From Planctomycetota bacterium (GTDB taxonomy: Bacteria > Planctomycetota > Phycisphaerae > UBA1845): a stretch of 11,687 nt of DNA. A model generated the notes under the pieces. It was not told the DNA's origin and did not search any database. It was given only the letters and a program-made list of their open reading frames with translations. This document shows, in pieces, positions 1-6,535 of this stretch. The position numbers and the translations under genes are program-made. Each line of letters opens with the position of its first letter. Within the stretch, counting starts at the first letter, position 1. Location of the stretch: the NCBI GenBank assembly GCA_022561415.1, contig JADFRH010000037.1, forward strand, positions 1 to 11,687, in the 5' to 3' direction.

Positions 1-2963
1 CGAATGAAGTAGGATTGCCCCGCGAGGGCGTTGAACGCAACGAGTGACAGGAGCCCGGGGCCTCCGTCGTCGTCGCAGGCAACCTCCTGACCACCACAGA
101 TCTCGTACACGGTCAAGACCGTGTCATTCGACGGTGCGAACGCGCTTCCGATCGTGTCCATCGAGACGGGTCCGGTACACAACGCGTCGTACACGAACCA
201 GACGTCATTGTCGGAATCGAACTGGCAGAGGGCTTCGTCATCGTCGGGGCCTCGGTTCTCGTTGTTGCCAAGGTTGGCTCCGTCGAAGACGGGCACGGCG
301 TTGATGCAGTCGTCGTTGCAGTTCGGGTCGGTCGTACCGGTGCAGAGCCCGACCGCGTCGCAAGCGTCAAACCCGATGCCCGGATCGCCCGTACCGGTGC
401 AGGGGTCGCGGTCGTCGCAGGCGCTGCCCGCCGGAAGCAGCGTCCAATCCGTCGCGTCGAGGAAGGAATCGCACACCTGGCAGTCGTTGTCCGGGTTGGG
501 CTGGCCGTCCGCAAAACATGCGCCGGCGATCAGGCAGCTTCCAGCGATCAGATCGTGGTCGCACTGCTGCGCGAGTTCGTTGCAGCTATCCACGGTGCAT
601 GGCAGACCGTCGTCGCAGTCGATCGCGGACCCGCCACCGCACAGCCCGGCCAGGCATGTTGCGCCAGTTTCGCAGAAGGAACCGTCGTCGCAGCTCGTTG
701 TGTCGGGCACATCGTTGGGCAGGCATGTTCCGAATCCGTCGCAAGTATCGGGCGCGGTGCAAAGCGTACTACTTGGGTCACCGCAGAGCGTTCCAGAAGA
801 AACGAGGGCCGGCAGGCACGTTCCGGCACCGTCGCAGGCGTCGGGATCGTTGCAGTCGGTTGCGGTCGGATCGCCGCATGGTGTGCCGACTATTGAGAGC
901 GGATGGGAGCAGACGCCGCCCAGGCAAGTATCGTCACGGCAGTCGTTCCCGTCGTCGCTGCAGAGCGTTCCGTCGAGTTCGTGATTGGGCTCGCAAACGC
1001 CGTCGCCGTCACAGGTGTCGGGATTGTCGCACTCGGAATCGGCCGGGTTGCCGCAGGCGGTTCCCGCCAGAACGAAGTTCGGCTCACACAGACCGGCGCC
1101 GTCGCAGGAGTCGGGGTCATCGCACTGATTGCCGACCGAGTTTCCACACGGCAGCCCGGTCGGCGCGACGTTGGCAAGGCAGATGCCGAGCCCGTCGCAG
1201 GTGTCGGGGGCATCGCAGTCGGTGTCGGATGGGTCGCCGCAGGCGGAGCCGGTTGGTTCGAGATGGGTCAGGCAGGTTCCGCCTCCGTCACAGGAATCGG
1301 CTCGGTCGCAGTCCGTGGTCGTCGGATCGCCGCAGGCGGCCCCCGTCGGTTGGAGATTCGTCTGACAGGTGCCGGCCCCATCACAGCTATCCGCGCCGTC
1401 GCATTCCGTAGCCGATGGATCGCCGCAGGACACGCCCGCCGGCGTGAGCGGATGGGAGCAGACGCCGCTCAGGCAGACATCGTCTCGACACTCATTGCCG
1501 TCGTCGCTGCACAGGGAATCGTCCGCCAGATGGTTGGGGTTGCAAGCGCCGGCGCCGTCACACGCGTCTGGATTGTCACATTCCGTGGTGCCCGGATTTC
1601 CACACACCACACCTGTAGCGACGGGATTAGACAGGCAGGCACCGGTACCATCGCAGGAATCGGGGTTATCACACTGATCGCCAATCGGGTCACCGCAGAG
1701 CAGGCCGCCCGGCGCCGCGTTCGACAGGCAGAGCCCGGCGCCGTCACAGGTGTCCGGGTCGTCGCACTCGGTGTCCGAAGGATCGCCGCAGAGCGTGCTG
1801 AGCGTTGCGATTCTGGTGACGCACGCGCCGAGTCCGTCGCAGGTGTCCGCGGGATTGCAGGTCGTGTCGGCGGGGTCGCCACAGGGCGCGCCCGACGGTT
1901 CCACGTTTGACAGGCACACGCCCGCCCCATCGCAAGTATCCGGCATGTTGCACTCTGCACTGGCCGGATTGCCGCAGGCGGTTCCACTCGGCGCGAACTG
2001 ATCAACACAGACGCCATTGCCATCGCACGTGTCCTGCGCATCGCATACGTCGGAGGCGGAGTTCCCACATGTCGTGCCCGATGGAAGCGGATCCTGCGAA
2101 ACGGATCCGTCGGTCGGATCGCACGTTCCGACCGTGCAGGCGTTGCCGTCGTCCAACGCGGTCAACGTTCGATCGGCCGGGTTGCAGCAAAAGACGGTGT
2201 CGTTGTAGTTCGTCTGAGACGAACATGAACCATTCGGCAGGCAGGTGTCATCCGTGCAGGCATTGCCGTCGTCGCAGTCGGCGTTCAGCCCGCACGCGAT
2301 GAGGATCGTTGCCGGAACGAATACCAGAGGTGAGATTGGCACAAGGCTGGAGTCTTGCAGGCTGCTGGACGGTTCAGGATTGAAGCCCAGCGTGAACGTG
2401 CCGATGGTCCCGAGCGGTACGTCGAGGACGAGCGTACCCACATAGCGCGGCGTACCCGAGTCCGCCACACCGCCGAAGACGACGGCGCCAGCCCATCGGA
2501 AATCGGGCGTGCCCAGATCCATCGCCGGGATACCGTTCACGCCGTTGAGAATCCAATCGTCTCGAAGGAGGTCTTGGAATCCCGGTGTACACTCACCCGG
2601 ATGAAACGGATACCCGCACGTCGCCAGGGGGCCAAAGGCGGTCTCGCATTCCGCGTCTTCGGTGCAGAGCACGTTGGCCGTCACGAGCTGGCCGAGCGTA
2701 CCGCTGGAATAGCCCGATGAATCGAGCGAAGCCTGGAAGCCGGCCAGGAGGGGGATCCCGTCGAGATCGGGATCCCAGTCGGCGATGAAGACCTCGAGAA
2801 AGATCCGTTGCCCCGGCTCGTCGAGGGTGATCTGGTTACCGGCGATGGCGTGCGGGCCGGAGGCACTGATGGGACGAAGCTCGATGATGGGATCTGCACT
2901 CGCGGGCAGGCCGATCAACAAGACCATTACCGCGATCGTCACCGGAGCACTGGACCTGGTCAT
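1..2963 (-). CDS. Secreted Cys-rich tandem-repeat protein, C-terminus cut by window edge
   Basis: One frame stays open from the ATG at 2963 to base 1: 987 codons and no stop. The start is firm. An in-frame TGA lies two codons upstream and a GAGAGGG ribosome site sits 6 bases before the ATG. Residues 1-23 form a Sec signal peptide, probably cleaved after A-S-A. Residues 24-220 are a beta-rich domain I do not recognise, perhaps cohesin-like, with four Cys at 100-125 in the pattern C-x5-C-x9-C-x8-C. Residues 224-285 hold D-D-G-N-A-C-T motifs. Residues 292-750 are an array of 31-residue units with consensus C-D-x-P-D-T-C-D-G-x-G-x-C. Residues 755-880 are further Cys-rich modules. From 882 (NDDCINAV) a domain of the type repeated in secreted planctomycete proteins begins and runs off the edge. 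Even cysteine spacing suggests disulfides and export. Function is unknown; a surface or extracellular structural protein is my inference. It lies 177 bases after the TPR gene and may be transcribed separately. Confidence 0.9.
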   Translation of the reverse strand, partial: MTRSSAPVTIAVMVLLIGLPASADPIIELRPISASGPHAIAGNQITLDEPGQRIFLEVFIADWDPDLDGIPLLAGFQASLDSSGYSSGTLGQLVTANVLCTEDAECETAFGPLATCGYPFHPGECTPGFQDLLRDDWILNGVNGIPAMDLGTPDFRWAGAVVFGGVADSGTPRYVGTLVLDVPLGTIGTFTLGFNPEPSSSLQDSSLVPISPLVFVPATILIACGLNADCDDGNACTDDTCLPNGSCSSQTNYNDTVFCCNPADRTLTALDDGNACTVGTCDPTDGSVSQDPLPSGTTCGNSASDVCDAQDTCDGNGVCVDQFAPSGTACGNPASAECNMPDTCDGAGVCLSNVEPSGAPCGDPADTTCNPADTCDGLGACVTRIATLSTLCGDPSDTECDDPDTCDGAGLCLSNAAPGGLLCGDPIGDQCDNPDSCDGTGACLSNPVATGVVCGNPGTTECDNPDACDGAGACNPNHLADDSLCSDDGNECRDDVCLSGVCSHPLTPAGVSCGDPSATECDGADSCDGAGTCQTNLQPTGAACGDPTTTDCDRADSCDGGGTCLTHLEPTGSACGDPSDTDCDAPDTCDGLGICLANVAPTGLPCGNSVGNQCDDPDSCDGAGLCEPNFVLAGTACGNPADSECDNPDTCDGDGVCEPNHELDGTLCSDDGNDCRDDTCLGGVCSHPLSIVGTPCGDPTATDCNDPDACDGAGTCLPALVSSGTLCGDPSSTLCTAPDTCDGFGTCLPNDVPDTTSCDDGSFCETGATCLAGLCGGGSAIDCDDGLPCTVDSCNELAQQCDHDLIAGSCLIAGACFADGQPNPDNDCQVCDSFLDATDWTLLPAGSACDDRDPCTGTGDPGIGFDACDAVGLCTGTTDPNCNDDCINAVPVFDGANLGNNENRGPDDDEALCQFDSDNDVWFVYDALCTGPVSMDTIGSAFAPSNDTVLTVYEICGGQEVACDDDGGPGLLSLVAFNALAGQSYFI
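714..2090 (-). repeat. Tandem array of 93-bp units encoding 31-residue Cys-rich repeats
   Basis: The array encodes residues 292-750 of the secreted protein. The Cys of the C-D-G motif falls at residues 313, 344, 375, 406, 437, 468, 527, 558, 589, 620, 651, 710 and 741. That is an exact 31-residue step, apart from two steps of 59. Each 59-residue step holds one 28-residue variant unit of the form C-S-D-D-G-N-x-C-R-D-D-x-C-L-x-G-V-C-S-H-P-L. The count is therefore 13 canonical and 2 variant units, with canonical runs of 6, 5 and 2. A canonical unit has four invariant Cys and ends in C-G-[DN]-x, usually C-G-[DN]-P. Units differ enough in DNA to be old, but both variant units share an identical 21-base stretch (plus-strand positions 897-917 and 1446-1466). 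Confidence 0.93.
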
Positions 2964-2969
2964 GCTTCA

Positions 2970-2976
2970 CCCTCTC
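2970..2976 (-). promoter_or_regulatory. Ribosome binding site of the Cys-rich repeat protein
   Basis: On the minus strand the leader reads GAGAGGG, then six bases, then ATG. An in-frame TGA lies between this site and the ATG, which fixes the start codon at 2963. About 90 bases further upstream a weak promoter-like pair (TTGCGT, 17 bases, TAGGTT; 3057-3085) can be seen, but it is too poor to annotate. Confidence 0.7.
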
Positions 2977-3140
2977 AAAGCCAGCCCCCAAGCGGAGCCG
3001 CTACACAAGAACAGTCATCTAAATCGATGCTCGATGGGCGTTTTCCCTAAGCGGATAACCTACCAGATTCGCTACCGGAACGCAACCGAGAAGTGCGCCC
3101 GGCGGCACATTCGACTCCGTGAGGCACGGCTCTGGTTTGT

Positions 3141-4595
3141 CTACGGCGATTCGAGCCTGGATTTCAGGTTCGCAAGCCGGCGCGTCAGTTCCTGATCGGG
3201 GGAGATTTCGGCGGCCCGGCCGAAGTATGCAATCGCCTCTTCCACCTTGCCGAGCTTGTCGGCGATCAAGCCGAGGTTGAAATACGCATCCGCATTCTCG
3301 GGATCGAGTCGGACGGACTCGAGGTAACGGAGTCGGGCTTTCGCCGGCTCGCCGATCTTGAGCAGCGCATTGCCCCAGGTTATTTGCGCTGTCGCGCTAA
3401 GTGGCACTTGGTTGGAGGCTTGCTCGAATTTCCTGATAGCGCGCCTTAGCTCGCGCGCGTCGCCGTGTCGGGTGACGGCTTCCAAATACTCGCGCCGGAA
3501 CTCGTGAATCGTCTCGTCCAGTTGGCGACGAGCAGTCGGAAGGGGCGCGATCGTTCGGTCCGCGTCTTCCAGTGCCTCCTTGAGTCGCAGGGCGGTGTCG
3601 AGATAGCTTCGTGACCGTTCTCGATCGCCCAGCCTCAGATGGGCAAAGGCGGACCAGAGGCGGACCTTGGGGTCCTCGGGTCTGACCCGCTCGAGCGTTC
3701 GGAGGTACGGCAGCGCCTCCTGCGGACGGCCGGACTTGAGGAGTTGCACCGCGCGGTCGTAACAGACGTTCGAGCTGGCGCCCAATGCGTGAACCATACC
3801 GCGAACGGGATCGTTCAACGCGAGGTCGGGCGAAAGCCGCCTGGATGCGTCCGAAGCCCTCAGGGCACGTGGGTCGTCTCCGATGCGCATGTAAGCCTGC
3901 GCTAACGCCGCCATGGTTGGGCCGTCGTTTGGCGCTAGGGTCGAGGCGCGCTCGAGGTGGTGGACGGCGGCCTGCGAATCACCGAGCTTCAACAGGATCT
4001 GCCCAACTCCATAATGCGCGATGGCGAGCGTGTCATCGAATTCGAGGGCCTTACGGTAGGAATCCCTCGCCAATTCGAGTTGTCCACGCCCGGCGAGTGT
4101 TTCGGCGAAACGGAACCACAGCGGCGCATAGCGCGGACGGTCTCGGGCGGCTTCGCGGTAAAGGTCGATCGACTCTTGCGTATCTCGGCCAAGCGCGTCG
4201 AGTACGATGGCGAGGAAATAGGTCCAACGGAAATCGTCGGGCGCCAGTGCGTGGGCACGTCGATAGCAGACCTCGGCCTGTTCACGTAGAACGTGGACCT
4301 CACAGACGGCTCCGAGTTTGCCCCAGGCCTGCGCTGAATGAGGCTGATCGAGCACGCGTCGGCGGGTCTCGTCGAACAGGCGGGCGACGCGGGGCTGCAT
4401 GTTCGTTGTGTCCAGCGCGGGAATCACCGGCTTGCCGGGCGGTACGTCTGTGATCGAGGCGGTCGCGTCCAACGCATCGAAAGGCCACATGCCACCTCGG
4501 TGGAGTGCGAACATCACGGCGAGTACGAGCAATGCCAGTGAAAACGTCAAAACGTTCCCGGCGCGCCGGGATCGAAACCGTCTAACCTTCATCAT
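3141..4595 (-). CDS. Membrane-anchored tetratricopeptide repeat protein
   Basis: This 484-residue protein has a basic N-terminus (KVRRFRSRR) and one hydrophobic segment at about residues 14-32. It has no clear cleavage site, so it is probably a signal anchor with the rest in the periplasm. TPR-like helix pairs follow at roughly 86-120, 121-155, 156-189, 190-223, 224-257, 275-307 and 308-340. A charged helical stretch spans 355-400, and two good TPRs lie at 400-433 and 434-467 (W-G-N-A-L-L-K-I-G-E and Y-F-N-L-G-L-I-A-D-K-L-G). TPR proteins are protein-binding scaffolds, and no catalytic motif is visible. The start overlaps the stop of the upstream propeller lipoprotein as ATGA, so the two are probably translationally coupled and made together. 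The next in-frame ATG, one codon downstream, is an equally possible start. I infer that it partners the upstream lipoprotein. The partner and process are unknown. Confidence 0.88.
   Translation of the reverse strand: MMKVRRFRSRRAGNVLTFSLALLVLAVMFALHRGGMWPFDALDATASITDVPPGKPVIPALDTTNMQPRVARLFDETRRRVLDQPHSAQAWGKLGAVCEVHVLREQAEVCYRRAHALAPDDFRWTYFLAIVLDALGRDTQESIDLYREAARDRPRYAPLWFRFAETLAGRGQLELARDSYRKALEFDDTLAIAHYGVGQILLKLGDSQAAVHHLERASTLAPNDGPTMAALAQAYMRIGDDPRALRASDASRRLSPDLALNDPVRGMVHALGASSNVCYDRAVQLLKSGRPQEALPYLRTLERVRPEDPKVRLWSAFAHLRLGDRERSRSYLDTALRLKEALEDADRTIAPLPTARRQLDETIHEFRREYLEAVTRHGDARELRRAIRKFEQASNQVPLSATAQITWGNALLKIGEPAKARLRYLESVRLDPENADAYFNLGLIADKLGKVEEAIAYFGRAAEISPDQELTRRLANLKSRLESP
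4556..4571. repeat. 16-base perfect palindrome, copy 1 (inside the TPR gene)
   Basis: TCCCGGCGCGCCGGGA is its own reverse complement. Here it encodes residues 9-13 (S-R-R-A-G) and part of the flanking codons, just before the membrane segment of the TPR protein. Identical copies lie at 11528-11543 and 11592-11607, downstream of argF. Confidence 0.85.
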
Positions 4596-6361
4596 CGCTT
4601 TCGCTCGCCTTCGCCGCGGCGCAGCACGATGGACCGGTCTGCCGGCGTGCCGGGAAACGTCTCGTATACACCGCCCGGCCAGCGCACCTCGATTCGATCG
4701 ACTCGTGCAGCCTTACCGAGGCCGAAATGCGCGATGGGTTCACTGGCGGAGAGATAGCTGAACCCGCTGGTGATGGTTCGCAGGAGGCGTCGTTCACCGA
4801 GGAAGACGGAGACAACGGCACCGATCGCGTCTCGTCGAAGTTGTGGGTCGCGCGCACGAACACTGAGCCAATGGCCCTTTCGCGGCGCATCGTTGCGATA
4901 CAGCCGAGCCGGCCCCTGAATGTTGCTGATCAGCACGTCCTGATCGCCATCGGAGTCGATGTCACCGACGACCAAGCCCCGTGTGACCTCCACGCGGTCT
5001 CCGAATGAGCCCGCCTGCGCTTGGCTCAATGCGAATGTTCCGGTGCCGTCGTTGAGGTAGAAGAGGTTCGGCTCCGCGTACATGTCCCAGGGAGGCGGCA
5101 TGTCCGAATCAGACCGGGGGTCGCCTCGATCGACGCGTCCGTTCACGACCAGCAAGTCCAAGTCGCCGTCCAACTCCACGTCAAACGCGCACGTTCCGAA
5201 GCCGGTGAAGGGTATACTCGAAAACGCCAATCCGGATTCCCCGGTCACATCGCTAAAGCCGCGCGTGCCGCCGAGGTTTCGATAGAACGTGTTGGATTCA
5301 CTGGCGAGATGCGTCATGAAAAGGTCCAGGTGGCCATCGTTGTCCAGATCGGCGGCGAGGACGCCCATGCCGGCTTCCGGTGTTCCGTTCCAACTGTAGG
5401 CGGCGCCGGTGAGCAGTGCGGCGTCTTGGAACGGGTGATCCGGGCTGGAGATCCAGAGCTGATTGGGGTATCCGTCGTTGGCGACGTAGAGGTCGGGTCT
5501 TCCGTCATCGTTGAAGTCTTCGGAGACCACGCCCAGCCCGGCGGCCAGGGTCGAAGCGATACCGACCTGCTCGCTCACATCGACAAACGTGCCGTCTCCA
5601 TTGTTGCGCAGCAGGAGGTCATGAACGGGGGGAAGGGAGAGCGGACCGCAGTAGTTGGGGCGCCCCGCGCGATCGGTGCAGGGCTTCAACGGATTGAACT
5701 CGACATACCGGGTGATGTAAAGATCGAGGAATCCATCCAGATCGTAGTCCAGGAACGTGGCCGAGCATGACCAGCTTTCTGCGGTGATGCCGGCTTGCGC
5801 GGTGATGTCTTCGAAGGTTCCGTCGCCGCGGTTACGAAAGAGCGTGTCGCGACCGAAGTTCGTGACGTAGACGTCCATGTCGCCGTCGTTATCGATATCG
5901 CCGATCGCCACACCCATTCCGTAGCCGCCGTCACCGAGTCCGGACTCTTCGGTCACATCCACGAACCACCGGCGAACCGGCTTGCCGGCGTCGGCGTCTT
6001 GGCGAAAGAGTCGGTTGGTTAGTGCTTCAGATTTGACCATCCTGGGCAAGTCGCGGTTGCCGTTGATCAGGTAAATGTCGAGATCGCCATCGTTGTCGTA
6101 GTCGAACAGTGCCGCCCCCGCGCCCATGATCTCCGGCATGTAGAGCTTTCCTTTGGCGCCGGCTTCATACACGAAGTCAAGCCCGACCTCGGAAGTGATC
6201 TCCGTGAACCATGCCCGCACAGCGAAATCACGGTTGCGAGCGCCCGCCGCGCCGGCGGCTTTGGAAACGTCGCGGCGGTCGCAGCCGGTGGACACAAGGC
6301 AAAGCAGCGCGCAGCACCAACCGGGCGCTCCGCGCCCCCATCGGCTGTCAAGGACATTCAT
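4592..6361 (-). CDS. CRTAC1-type FG-GAP/ASPIC-UnbV lipoprotein
   Basis: I place the start at the ATG at 6361, giving 589 residues. The frame is open to an ATG at 6496, but those extra 45 residues look non-coding and would bury the signal peptide. Residues 1-27 form a lipoprotein-like signal: a hydrophobic C-C-A-L-L-C-L-V stretch, then S-T-G-C with Cys27 as lipid acceptor. The -3 Ser is unusual for a lipobox. Seven D-x-D-x-D-G-x-x-D-type motifs start at 87, 156, 205, 282, 338, 394 and 467, as expected for a seven-bladed FG-GAP/VCBS propeller binding calcium in its loops; the sixth (DVELDGDLD) is degenerate. Residues 497-580 match the ASPIC/UnbV domain (HFGLG, then IEVRWPGG). The ribosome site is weak. 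The gene ends in an ATGA overlap with the TPR gene. Likely location is the envelope, periplasm-facing; role unknown. The gap to the preceding lipoprotein gene is 174 bases, with no other gene seen in it. Confidence 0.88.
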   Translation of the reverse strand: MNVLDSRWGRGAPGWCCALLCLVSTGCDRRDVSKAAGAAGARNRDFAVRAWFTEITSEVGLDFVYEAGAKGKLYMPEIMGAGAALFDYDNDGDLDIYLINGNRDLPRMVKSEALTNRLFRQDADAGKPVRRWFVDVTEESGLGDGGYGMGVAIGDIDNDGDMDVYVTNFGRDTLFRNRGDGTFEDITAQAGITAESWSCSATFLDYDLDGFLDLYITRYVEFNPLKPCTDRAGRPNYCGPLSLPPVHDLLLRNNGDGTFVDVSEQVGIASTLAAGLGVVSEDFNDDGRPDLYVANDGYPNQLWISSPDHPFQDAALLTGAAYSWNGTPEAGMGVLAADLDNDGHLDLFMTHLASESNTFYRNLGGTRGFSDVTGESGLAFSSIPFTGFGTCAFDVELDGDLDLLVVNGRVDRGDPRSDSDMPPPWDMYAEPNLFYLNDGTGTFALSQAQAGSFGDRVEVTRGLVVGDIDSDGDQDVLISNIQGPARLYRNDAPRKGHWLSVRARDPQLRRDAIGAVVSVFLGERRLLRTITSGFSYLSASEPIAHFGLGKAARVDRIEVRWPGGVYETFPGTPADRSIVLRRGEGERKR

Positions 6362-6535
6362 GGCAATCGGCTCAACCCGAGAAAACTCAGAACACCAATC
6401 GTGCTCGGTTCGCGGTGCGGCGCCTCGCGTAACCTTGCACGAGTTGCGATCATAGGCGAATCCGCTGCGGCGTGCATGTGTAGACGGGCACCGCACTTGC
6501 TTGGGCTCGAATAGGCTCTGTTCCGCGCCCGGGGG

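Noticed and set aside
903..1910. Long plus-strand frame (335 residues) opposite the Cys-rich repeat gene
   Set aside because: It is the antisense of the 93-base repeats: it repeats with the same period, has a biased Gly/Ala/Val/Arg composition, and lacks a ribosome site. The minus-strand frame explains the region. The same applies to frames at 121-984 and 518-1411.
714..2090. CRISPR-like regular repeats
   Set aside because: The period is 93 bases, the units diverge at synonymous sites and stay in frame, and there is no repeat/spacer division. These are protein repeats.
714..2090. Similarity of C-D-x-x-D-x-C-D-G to disintegrin or EGF-like modules
   Set aside because: Only the short Cys/Asp pattern is shared. 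The 31-residue spacing and the four-Cys arrangement do not fit those families well enough to name them.
3117..3129. Hairpin CCGTG-CCT-CACGG after the TPR gene as a terminator
   Set aside because: A five-base stem with no T-run is too weak to call in GC-rich DNA.
6362..6496. 45-residue N-terminal extension of the 589-residue lipoprotein
   Set aside because: The composition is unlike the rest of the protein and it would internalise the signal peptide. The ATG at 6361 gives a normal exported N-terminus.
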